A stretch of 13,940 nt of DNA, from NCBI GenBank assembly GCA_964629975.1, contig CAZVUN010000082.1:1-13940 (forward strand). Direction: 5' to 3'. A program made the position numbers and the translations under genes. The stretch is from G020354085 sp964629975 (GTDB lineage: Bacteria > Pseudomonadota > Gammaproteobacteria > Acidiferrobacterales > Sulfurifustaceae). The notes under the pieces are model-generated. The model had not been told where the DNA came from. It saw only the letters and a program-made list of their open reading frames with translations, and did not search any database. Of the stretch, positions 7,638 through 13,905 are shown one piece after another (the first letter of the stretch is position 1; each line of letters starts with the position of its first letter).

Positions 7638-8155
7638 GGCTGATTCCTCAGCGCCACACGCGTGCGGCTGCGCACCGACGCACCGCCGTCGGCGAGCGTC
7701 AGGTCGATCTCGACGAAGGCCACCGCGTTTGGCGAAACCGTCTGGGTCACGCCGTCGATCTGGTAGTAACGGAACGCAAGGCTGGCGACCTGATCGGTCA
7801 GCAGCCCACTCGCCGCCGGCGACTGATAGGCCAGCGTGGCATTCGGCGGCGCGGCCGTGAGCGTCACGCGATTGCCATCGCGCTTGGTGAAGCTCAGGTT
7901 GCTGGCCGTCATCGTGGTGAAGTCGTAGTTGGTAGGCGATGTCGGATTGCGCCGCACCTCGCGCACCTCGCGCGCCATGCGCTCGGTGGCGTAGCGCAGC
8001 TTGCTCAGGGTCTCGAGCCCGGTGGTCGTGACCTGGTAGGCATCGACACCGCTCTTGATTACCGGCACCGCCGCCATGGCGAGGATGCCAATGACAACGA
8101 TCGTGACCACGATCTCAATGAGCGTGAAGCCGGCGCAGGTGCGATTGGTATTCAT
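7634..8155 (-). CDS. mshO: MshO-like minor pilin
   Basis: This type IV pilin-like protein has 173 residues with the leader MNTNRTCAG and cleavage predicted after Gly9, giving FTLIE with the conserved Glu at +5. A long hydrophobic helix follows (VVTIVVIGILAMAAVPVI). The region LRYATERMAREVREVRRNP is the conserved MshO/GspJ-like signature in which a minor pilin helix continues into the head. The head contains LAFRYYQIDGV and FVEIDLTL, again MshO/GspJ-like. It is shorter than the approximately 250-residue MshO of Vibrio as I remember it. The gene lies 3 bp after mshD and overlaps mshP by 4 bp. GspJ-like minor pilins take part in the tip complex that starts pilus assembly. Confidence 0.85.
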   Translation of the reverse strand: MNTNRTCAGFTLIEIVVTIVVIGILAMAAVPVIKSGVDAYQVTTTGLETLSKLRYATERMAREVREVRRNPTSPTNYDFTTMTASNLSFTKRDGNRVTLTAAPPNATLAYQSPAASGLLTDQVASLAFRYYQIDGVTQTVSPNAVAFVEIDLTLADGGASVRSRTRVALRNQP

Positions 8156-8158
8156 GAT

Positions 8159-8593
8159 TCAGCGCACCAGCATGAACTCGTTGCGCGCCAGCGTTTGCGT
8201 CCCCTTGGCGACGCGCACCGTGACCAGCCGACACGCACCAGCGGTGGCCGACGGACAGGCCGGCAACGACGCCGAGGTGTGCGCTGCCACGTCGACGGTG
8301 GCCGGCGGCGTGGCAAAGTCGCCGAAGCCGGTGAAGCCGTTACACACATTGACACCCGCGCCGACCGGGATGTTGTCGTACCCGTAACCGGCGGCCGTGC
8401 TGCGGCGAAACGCGAGGATATGCTCGCTGCACTCCTGCGCGAATTGTGCGGCGACTTGCGTGTCGTGGTTGTCGTCCATAGTGCCGGCAACGTTGCCGTA
8501 CAGCCCGAGTAGTGCACTCGCGGCCAGCCCCATCAGCACAATGATGGCGAGCAGTTCGATCAGGGTGAATCCGCGTGTGCTTGCAAGGCTCAT
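8159..8593 (-). CDS. mshD: MshD-like minor pilin
   Basis: This 144-residue prepilin-like protein has the short leader MSLASTRG and the mature start FTLIELLAIIVLMG, with Glu at +5. The head contains four cysteines: one in FAQECSEH, one in VNVCNGFTG, and two in the stretch PACPSATAGACR. These could form two disulfides in the periplasm. AQECSEHILAFRR after the helix is typical of GspI/MshD-type minor pilins. Its ATG lies within the mshC stop (ATGA overlap), and mshO starts 3 bp after its stop. The assignment as MshD rests on position between mshC and mshO and on this helix pattern. It should be part of the tip-priming complex rather than a bulk subunit. Confidence 0.83.
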   Translation of the reverse strand: MSLASTRGFTLIELLAIIVLMGLAASALLGLYGNVAGTMDDNHDTQVAAQFAQECSEHILAFRRSTAAGYGYDNIPVGAGVNVCNGFTGFGDFATPPATVDVAAHTSASLPACPSATAGACRLVTVRVAKGTQTLARNEFMLVR

Positions 8594-9117
8594 GGCGTGC
8601 TCACCGACACAAAACCGCTCACTGCACGCACCGTGACCGTGTAGGACTGGCTGCCGGCAGTGACGGTGAGTGTCTGATCAGCACTGAGTGGCGTGCCGCC
8701 GCTGACCGGCCGGCCGAAGCTGTCGAATTCGAGGGCGGCACCGGACAGTGTCGCCGCGTTTTGCAACGCCACGCTGAAGGCTGCGCCGGTCGCGGGATCA
8801 ATCACCGGACTCTGATCGCAGGGCGCGGCACCGGGCGTGACGCAGGACACGCTGTAAGCCGAAGCCGTGGGTGTGAGGCGCAGCCGCTGCCCCCAGGTCA
8901 TGGCGAGAATCTGCGCATGGCGCACGTTGCGCGCGAGCAGGTCGGCCTGGTACGGCGCCGTCGTGTCGTGCGCATTCCAGCGCACCGCGGCCACCGCCGC
9001 GAGCACTCCGACCAGCACGATAGCGATCACGAGCTCGGTCAGCGTGAAGCCGGCCACGCGCGCCGGTACGCGTCCGCTGCCCCAGCTCGGTCTGTCGATG
9101 CGTCCCTGATTGATCAT
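8590..9117 (-). CDS. mshC: MshC-like minor pilin (GspH type)
   Basis: This 175-residue minor pilin has GFTLTELVIAIVLVGVLAAVA as its prepilin cleavage site and hydrophobic helix. The post-helix stretch ARNVRHAQILAMTWGQRLRL is a clear GspH/FimT-type signature. The head has two cysteines (SCVTPGAAPCDQ), and EFDSFGRPV is a GspH-like strand-turn. The leader from ATG at 9117 would be 23 residues, which is long. A GTG only three codons before FTLTELV is an alternative but would give a very short leader. GCGGA about 7 bases upstream weakly supports 9117. The gene follows mshA after a 93-bp gap holding two hairpins. It overlaps mshD by 4 bp. Confidence 0.83.
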   Translation of the reverse strand: MINQGRIDRPSWGSGRVPARVAGFTLTELVIAIVLVGVLAAVAAVRWNAHDTTAPYQADLLARNVRHAQILAMTWGQRLRLTPTASAYSVSCVTPGAAPCDQSPVIDPATGAAFSVALQNAATLSGAALEFDSFGRPVSGGTPLSADQTLTVTAGSQSYTVTVRAVSGFVSVSTP

Positions 9118-9210
9118 ATCCGTGTCCGCAAACGCGAACGGGGTGCTGATTGCTCAACACCCCGCGCGTCGACCATCTCTCAACGGTTCGCCCTTCGCAG
9201 GGCTGTAGCG
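9118..9210 (-). terminator. Two hairpins after the major pilin gene (possible partial terminator or mRNA stabiliser)
   Basis: In the minus-strand transcript, GCCCU-GCGA-AGGGC (9190-9203) forms a 5-bp stem capped by a GNRA tetraloop, directly after the mshA stop. A second stem, CGGGGTG (9139-9145) with CACCCCG (9158-9164), has 7 bp and a 12-base loop. Neither is followed by a strong T tract, so a full rho-independent terminator is unlikely. Hairpins at this place often protect abundant pilin mRNA from 3' decay or reduce readthrough into minor-pilin genes. That function is inferred. Confidence 0.5.
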
Positions 9211-9654
9211 TCAGCAGCCGCTGAAGTTATTGGTCGCCGTGTACGTCGGGGAAGCCCCGGCGGAGGCGGCGGCCGTGTAGGCGATCTCGCAGTTCGCCGG
9301 GGTGGTCGCCTTGCTGTGACGGACATAGCCCGCGGCTACGGTGAAATCACCGCTGAGGTCCATGACCTTCTGCAGCTCGGTGACGTTGGCCGCGTAGCCA
9401 TACACGACGGAAACCGTGGCCGCGCCGACCGTCACATTGGTCGGCCCGGCACCCAGCGCGCCGGCGGTCTGGGCCGCCTTGGCGTAGATGATGGTGTTGG
9501 CCGAGCGCATCGCGCCTTCCACACCCTGCATCACGGCCTTGCGCGCATCGCCGCCCATATCGACGAACTTGGGCAACGCGGTCGCGGCGAGGATGCCGAG
9601 AATCACGATCACCATGATCAGTTCAATCAGAGTGAAACCTGTCTGCTTCTTCAT
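9211..9654 (-). CDS. mshA: MshA-like major pilin
   Basis: This is the probable main subunit of the MSHA pilus, 147 residues as the precursor. The leader MKKQTG is followed by FTLIELIMVIVILGILAATALPKFVDM, an almost textbook type IVa pilin N-terminus with Glu at +5. GDARKAVMQGVEGAMRSANTIIYAKAA is the MshA helix signature. Two cysteines, C122 and C147 at the extreme C-terminus, probably close the D-region loop of 24 residues. The frame is open to 9699, but ATG at 9654 has the strong ribosome-binding site AAAGGAG (9664-9670, 9-base spacer) and gives the normal short leader. The gene lies 51 bp after the mshB-like gene, and hairpins follow it, consistent with higher expression than the minor pilins. 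Confidence 0.93.
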   Translation of the reverse strand: MKKQTGFTLIELIMVIVILGILAATALPKFVDMGGDARKAVMQGVEGAMRSANTIIYAKAAQTAGALGAGPTNVTVGAATVSVVYGYAANVTELQKVMDLSGDFTVAAGYVRHSKATTPANCEIAYTAAASAGASPTYTATNNFSGC

Positions 9655-9705
9655 AACTGACGTCTCCTTTGCGAGGGACCGATACCGATCCCGTTTCAAA
9701 CAACC

Positions 9706-10137
9706 CTAGCAGCCGGTGGTGGTCGTGGTAACCACGCCGGTCGTGCCGTTGTACGTCACGAGGCAGTTCGCGCGCAGCGTGAAGGTGGCGTTGGCACCGT
9801 AGGCGACCGTGTAGCCGCTCAGACTGCTCGCCGGCAGCGCATTGCCGATACCCGCCGCTGCGCCGGTGGGAATGCCGCCGTTGGTGGCACCGGTGTTGAC
9901 CGCCACCGTGGTGCCGTCGAGCATCGTCACGGGCGAGGTCGTCTGGTTGCGCGCGATATAGGTGCCTTGCACCACCGCCACGGCCGAGCGAAGGCCACCG
10001 GCGACGCCATTGATACTGGCAAGGCGTGCGTCCCGTCCGAGATTGGCATAGCGCGGCAGCGCGACCGCCGCGAGCACACCAAGGATGAGAATCACCACCA
10101 CCAGCTCGATGAGCGTGAATCCGCTGTGCTTGTGCAT
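9706..10137 (-). CDS. mshB: MshB-like pilin, paralogue of MshA
   Basis: This 143-residue prepilin has the leader MHKHSG and mature start FTLIELVVVILILGVLAAVALPRYANLG, with Glu at +5. RDARLASINGVAGGLRSAVAVVQ parallels the MshA helix. Cysteines C125 and C143 form the likely C-terminal disulfide loop, and the tail is threonine-rich (VVTTTTTGC). The head is rich in Gly, Ala, Thr and Asn. By position (after mshG, before mshA) it is mshB-like, but by sequence it looks like a full MshA-class pilin and could be a second major subunit. TAAGG with a 5-base spacer precedes ATG at 10137. It is the first gene downstream of the sigma-54-like promoter. Confidence 0.87.
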   Translation of the reverse strand: MHKHSGFTLIELVVVILILGVLAAVALPRYANLGRDARLASINGVAGGLRSAVAVVQGTYIARNQTTSPVTMLDGTTVAVNTGATNGGIPTGAAAGIGNALPASSLSGYTVAYGANATFTLRANCLVTYNGTTGVVTTTTTGC

Positions 10138-10239
10138 GAGAACCTTACTCCACTGATGTTGTCTTTAGGTCGTGCGGCCAGCATGGCCAACCCTGACCGG
10201 CAACTGTCGCCTACACCGACTGTTGCTGTGTCCCAGCGT

Positions 10240-10256
10240 TGCAACGTCTGTGCCAA
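10240..10256 (-). promoter_or_regulatory. Sigma-54 (-24/-12) promoter for the pilin operon
   Basis: The minus strand reads TTGGCACAGACGTTGCA. The GG and GC dinucleotides are separated by exactly 10 bases, as sigma-54 requires. TGGCAC and TTGCA match the -24 and -12 consensus boxes almost perfectly. The predicted start of transcription is near 10229, giving a leader of about 92 bases before mshB. Type IV pilin genes such as Pseudomonas pilA are known to use sigma-54 with PilS/PilR, so the position makes biological sense. Confidence 0.72.
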
Positions 10257-10337
10257 AGACGCTGGCTGCGTAGATGCCAAGGGTAGAGATACGCGGCGCA
10301 GCCAAGCAGGCGAATTGCTCGCACGCCACGCTGTCAG

Positions 10338-10353
10338 CGCCGGAAACCCGGCG
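10338..10353 (-). terminator. GC hairpin downstream of mshG
   Basis: CGCCGG-GTTT-CCGGCG on the minus strand is a perfect 6-bp stem with a 4-base loop, about 45 bases after the mshG stop. No T tract follows, so it is at best a weak or rho-assisted terminator or an mRNA 3' end. It separates the mshE-mshG transcript from the pilin promoter. Confidence 0.35.
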
Positions 10354-10397
10354 ATCCGCGGTCGGCCGCGGCCCGCAAGGCGACAGAATCTTGGCGA

Positions 10398-11633
10398 TCA
10401 GCCGCCGCGCGCGGCCTTGGCCAGATCCCACAGCGGCAGGAACACGCCGAGCGCCAGGATCAGCACGATCACGCCGATCACCGTGATCAGGATCGGTTCG
10501 ATTGCGCTGCTCAGGTTCTTCAGGTCGTAGTCGACCTCGCGGTCGTAGTAGTCCGCGACCTCGACCAGCAGGTCGTCGATGAGGCCGGTGTTCTCGCCCA
10601 CCGACAGCATCTGGATCACGAGCGGCGGGAACAGCCCGGTGGTCAGGGCGGTGCGCGTTATGGTCTCGCCACGCTCAATGCCGTCGCGCATCTGCACGAT
10701 GCGCTCGCCCACGTAGTCGTTGTCGACGGCGCGCGCGACCACCGTCATGCCCGGTACCAGCGACACGCCGGCACGCAGCGTGACCGCGAGCGAGCGCGCA
10801 AACCGGCTGAGCGTGGCGTTGGTGATCACGCGGCCGACCAGCGGCAGGCGCAGTTTCAGGCGGTGCCAGCGATAGCGGCCCTCGGTGGTGTTGAGATAGG
10901 CGCGCACGCCGAACACGGCCGCGATCACGCCGGCCAGCAGCCACGGCCAATTGCGCACCATGAAGTTCGAAGTGCCAATCAGGATCTGGGTCGCCCATGG
11001 CAGCTCGGCCTTGAAACCGGCGTAGACCTTGGCGAAGGCCGGAATCACGAACAGGTTGATGACGACCAGCGCCGCAACGATCGCCACAAGGACGAACACG
11101 GGATAACGCAGTGCCTGCTTGACGCGATCGCGCGTGTCCTTCTCGCGCTCCAGATATTGCGCGAGTTGCAGGAATGACTCCGCCAGGCTGCCGGTGGTCT
11201 CGCCGATCTGCACCATGCTGATGAAAAGCGAGGAGAACTTGTCCTCGTGGCGACGGAACGCGCTGCTCAGGTCGAGGCCGGCGTCGAGCGACTCGCCGAT
11301 CGAGCCGATCACCCGGGCGAGCGCCGCGTTGCGCGTGGTGTCGCGCAGCCCGCGCAGCGCCTGCATGATCGGCACACCGGCCCTGAGCAGGGTGTACATC
11401 TGGCGGCAGAAGAATATCTGGTCGACCAGTTCGACGTTGCCCTCCGCCAGGCGGGCGCGCCAGGCGCGCAGCCCCGCGGCCACATCGACGCGCGCCACGG
11501 CCGCGTTGATGTCGACGGGCGTGATGCCGTTGTTCATGAGCTGCGCGGCCACGGCGTCGGGCGAGACCGCGTCGAGCTGGCCGCTGACCGCCTCACCGCG
11601 GCGCGTGCGGCCAGTGTACTGGAACATCGCCAC
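10398..11633 (-). CDS. mshG: MshG, inner-membrane platform protein (PilC/GspF family)
   Basis: MshG is the polytopic platform that couples the MshE ATPase to pilin polymerisation. The protein has about 411 residues and two type II secretion F domains: the first contains DQIFFCRQMYTLLRAGVPIMQAL and the second RFARSLAVTLRAGVSLVPGM. Hydrophobic segments are VFVLVAIVAALVVINLFVIPAF, WPWLLAGVIAAVFGVRAYL and the C-terminal ILITVIGVIVLILALGVFLPLWDL. GENTGLIDDLLVEVADYYDREVD is the conserved PilC/GspF helix before the last membrane span. The start is ambiguous: GTG at 11633 has AGGA 8 bases upstream, while ATG at 11627 gives a protein two residues shorter. The start lies inside the end of mshE, so the two are coupled. 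Length is normal for the family. Confidence 0.94.
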   Translation of the reverse strand: MAMFQYTGRTRRGEAVSGQLDAVSPDAVAAQLMNNGITPVDINAAVARVDVAAGLRAWRARLAEGNVELVDQIFFCRQMYTLLRAGVPIMQALRGLRDTTRNAALARVIGSIGESLDAGLDLSSAFRRHEDKFSSLFISMVQIGETTGSLAESFLQLAQYLEREKDTRDRVKQALRYPVFVLVAIVAALVVINLFVIPAFAKVYAGFKAELPWATQILIGTSNFMVRNWPWLLAGVIAAVFGVRAYLNTTEGRYRWHRLKLRLPLVGRVITNATLSRFARSLAVTLRAGVSLVPGMTVVARAVDNDYVGERIVQMRDGIERGETITRTALTTGLFPPLVIQMLSVGENTGLIDDLLVEVADYYDREVDYDLKNLSSAIEPILITVIGVIVLILALGVFLPLWDLAKAARGG

Positions 11634-11637
11634 CGCT

Positions 11638-13362
11638 TCAGTCCTCGAGGCCAAAGGTCACGTGCATCACCTGCTCCATCGTGGTGGTGCCAGCGGCCGC
11701 CAGCTCGATGACGCTGCGCTTGAGGCTCTGGAAATTGGGGCTGCGGCGCGCGGCAGCGGCGAAGCCAAGCAGGTCGCCCTTGTGCAGCTCGGCGAACAGC
11801 GTGTCATCCATCTCCAGTAGCTCGTACACGCCGACCCGACCCTGGTAACCGGAATTGTTGCAGTAGGTACAGCCGCGCCCGACGCGGAAATTGTGGCCCT
11901 CGGCACTGCCCAGCTCATCGGCGATCAGCGCGCGATGCGTGGGCGTGAGCTCAGCCGGCTCGGCGCAGGAGTCGCACACGCGCCGCACCAGGCGCTGCGC
12001 CAGCACTCCACGCAGGCTTGCGGCGATCAGGTACGGCGCCGCCCCCATGTCGAACAGGCGCGCGGTGGTCGACACCGCGTCGTTGGTGTGCAGCGTCGAC
12101 AGCACCAGGTGCCCGGTCATGGCCGCGCGCAGCCCGATCTCGGCGGTCTCCTGGTCGCGCATCTCGCCGATCAGCACGATGTCCGGGTCCTGGCGCAGCA
12201 CCGAGCGCAGCACGCGCGCAAAGGTCAGCTCGATCTTGGGATTGACCTGCACCTGGTTGATGCCCGGCAGCCGGTACTCGACCGGGTCCTCGACCGTGAT
12301 GATCTTGCTGGTCGGGTCGTTGAGTTCCTTGAGCGCTGCATACAGCGTGGTGGTCTTGCCGCTGCCGGTCGGACCGGTGACGAGCACCATGCCGTGCGGG
12401 CTGTTGATGAGCTTGCGGAAGCGCTCAAGCAGGCGCGGCGGCATGCCGAGCTGTTCGAGATCGAGCACCCCGCTCGACTGGTTGAGCAGGCGCAGCACCG
12501 CCGACTCGCCGTGCTGCACCGGCAGCGTCGACACACGCACGTCCACGCTCTTGTCACGCACGCGCACGTTGAAGCGTCCGTCCTGCGGCAGGCGCTTCTC
12601 CGAGATGTCGAGGTTCGCCATCAGCTTCAGGCGCGAAATCAGCGCCGCGCCGATCTTGCGCTCGGCCACGGTCTGCACGCGCAGCACGCCGTCCTGGCGA
12701 AAGCGGATCCGCAGCTCGCGCTCATCCGGTTCGACGTGGATGTCGGAGGCGTTGACCTGCACCGCGTCCTCGAAAATGGTCTGCAGCAGCTTCACCACCG
12801 GGGCGTCGGTGAGGCCCTCGGTGGTGGCAAGCGCGCCGATGTCGACGTCGCTCTCGGACAGCTCCTGTTCCAGCTCCTGCGCCAGACCGGAGATCTCGGC
12901 CGTGCGCCGGTACATGAGGTCGATCGCCTTGAGCAGGTCGGATTCGCGCACCACCGCGAGCTTGAACGACCGACGCAGCACGCGCGCGAGCTCGTCATAA
13001 GCGAAGATGTCGGTCGGGTCGGCCATGCCGATCAGCAGGGCCTCGCGGTTGTCCTCGAGCGCGAGCACGCGGAAGCGCCGCGCCTGCACCTCCGGGATCA
13101 GGCGCACGACCTCGGGCTTTATGTGGTAGCGCTTGAGGTCGATGAACGGCAAGTTGAGTTGACGCGCCAGGAAGTCGAGCAGCTGGTCCTCGGTCAGGAA
13201 TCCGAGCTCGATGAGCGTGCGCCCAAGCTTGTGACCGCTCTTTTTCTGCTCAGCGAGCGCAGTGCTAAGCTGCTCCTGCGAAATGATCTTGTTGGCGATC
13301 AGCAGGTCGCCAATGCGGATCTTGCGCGGACGTTCGGTAGCGACAGCGGGGATTGCGGCCAT
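11638..13362 (-). CDS. mshE: MshE, extension motor ATPase with c-di-GMP-binding N-terminus
   Basis: MshE is the PilB/GspE-type hexameric ATPase that drives pilus extension; the protein has 574 residues. The N-terminal MshEN region has two tandem motifs (residues 16-39 and 45-68, the second beginning KLGRTLIELGFL) that bind cyclic di-GMP in the family. The ATPase core shows Walker A GPTGSGKT (330-337), an Asp box TVEDPVEY (356-363), Walker B DIVLIGEMRD (394-403) and a His box ending STLHTND (about 422-428). A zinc tetracysteine pairs CDSC (463-466) with CTYC (498-501). All key residues are present, so it should be active. The frame extends to 13464, but ATG at 13362 has AGGAG 7 bases upstream and begins just before the MshEN motif. 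It is the first gene of the cluster and overlaps mshG. Confidence 0.96.
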   Translation of the reverse strand: MAAIPAVATERPRKIRIGDLLIANKIISQEQLSTALAEQKKSGHKLGRTLIELGFLTEDQLLDFLARQLNLPFIDLKRYHIKPEVVRLIPEVQARRFRVLALEDNREALLIGMADPTDIFAYDELARVLRRSFKLAVVRESDLLKAIDLMYRRTAEISGLAQELEQELSESDVDIGALATTEGLTDAPVVKLLQTIFEDAVQVNASDIHVEPDERELRIRFRQDGVLRVQTVAERKIGAALISRLKLMANLDISEKRLPQDGRFNVRVRDKSVDVRVSTLPVQHGESAVLRLLNQSSGVLDLEQLGMPPRLLERFRKLINSPHGMVLVTGPTGSGKTTTLYAALKELNDPTSKIITVEDPVEYRLPGINQVQVNPKIELTFARVLRSVLRQDPDIVLIGEMRDQETAEIGLRAAMTGHLVLSTLHTNDAVSTTARLFDMGAAPYLIAASLRGVLAQRLVRRVCDSCAEPAELTPTHRALIADELGSAEGHNFRVGRGCTYCNNSGYQGRVGVYELLEMDDTLFAELHKGDLLGFAAAARRSPNFQSLKRSVIELAAAGTTTMEQVMHVTFGLED

Positions 13363-13509
13363 GGATCCGCTCCTGGATTGTATGCCGACTCCAACTATAG
13401 GCAGCGCGCCAACGGCTCGTGGCGCGGACCACGGCGGTCGGCAGCGCGACCGCCAACTCCGCAATACTTAGCAACTTTCAGGCCAGTACGCGGCCGAGGT
13501 GGGCGTCGG
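13363..13509. promoter_or_regulatory. Divergent control region between mshE and trmL
   Basis: This 147-bp region must hold the mshE promoter and probably that of trmL. On the minus strand, TATAGT (in GCCTATAGTTGG) and TACAAT (in GGCATACAATCC) are each 5/6 matches to a sigma-70 -10 box upstream of mshE, but neither has a good -35 box. AGGAG at 13370-13374 is the mshE ribosome-binding site. An 8-bp inverted repeat lies at 13433-13454. No short gene is apparent. Confidence 0.5.
13433..13454. repeat. Inverted repeat, possible operator, between mshE and trmL
   Basis: GGCGGTCG-GCAGCG-CGACCGCC is a perfect 8-bp inverted repeat with a 6-base spacer, centred about 82 bp before the mshE start and 66 bp before trmL. 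Its size fits a dimeric regulator site. In this GC-rich sequence a chance palindrome is possible, and it has no T tract, so it is not an obvious terminator. Confidence 0.4.
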
Positions 13510-13905
13510 GTGTTTCACGTCGTGCTGTACCAGCCGGAGATTCCTCCCAATACCGGCAACGTCATGCGCCTATGCGCCAACACCGGGGTGCGGCTGCATC
13601 TGATCGAGCCGCTCGGGTTCCGGTTGGAGGACAAGGAGCTTAGGCGCGCGGGACTTGATTACCGCGAATGGGCCGAGGTGCAGGTCCACCCGAGCTTTGA
13701 GGTCTTTGTGCAGGCCGTGCAACCGGCGCGTGTGCTGGCGTTCTCCACGCGCGCCACGCGCCTGTACACCGACATCGCGTATCAACCGGGCGATGCCCTG
13801 CTGTTCGGCCCGGAGACGCGCGGCCTGCCGCCGGCGCTGCTCGAGCAGCTGCCGGCGGAGCAGCGGCTGCGCCTGCCACTGCGCCCGTGTCAGCGCCAAT
13901 GCTAA
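13510..13905 (+). pseudogene. trmL: trmL, tRNA (cytidine/uridine-34-2'-O)-methyltransferase, 3'-truncated by an insertion
   Basis: TrmL is a SPOUT-class enzyme that methylates the ribose of nucleotide 34 in certain tRNA-Leu species using S-adenosylmethionine. FHVVLYQPEIPPNTGNVMRL at the start, LHLIEPLGFRLEDKELRRAG, and LLFGPETRGLPPALLEQLP are near-identical in pattern to E. coli TrmL. Normal proteins have about 155 residues and end with a motif like RIPMxPxSRSxNLSNAV that forms the trefoil-knot cofactor site. Here the frame runs LRLPLRP then CQRQC-stop, 131 residues in total. About 30 essential C-terminal residues are missing. The foreign sequence begins at or near 13888, where an insertion-sequence end seems to start. 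GTG at 13510 is the natural start; no ATG fits. The gene is probably inactive unless another copy exists. Confidence 0.85.

Larger units (their letters stand above)
10138..10397 (-). other. Intergenic region between mshG and the pilin operon
   Basis: This 260-bp stretch has no convincing coding sequence; the short open frames in it show no pilin or other recognisable motif. It holds the mshB ribosome-binding site, a sigma-54-like promoter at 10240-10256 and a GC hairpin at 10338-10353. It also holds scattered CTGTC motifs (10331-10335 on the plus strand, and near 10382-10386 on the minus strand) that resemble half-sites described for PilR-type activators. The CTGTC matches are short and may be chance. 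Confidence 0.7.

Noticed and set aside
9655..9705. Inverted GGGA/TCCC elements between the mshB-like gene and mshA
   Set aside because: The stem is only 4 bp and would be unstable. The region is explained by the mshA ribosome-binding site.
11893..13905. Very long plus-strand open frame running from inside mshE into trmL
   Set aside because: Only the part from GTG 13510 has protein-family similarity. The rest is antisense to mshE with His/Arg/Leu-biased composition. It is not a fusion.
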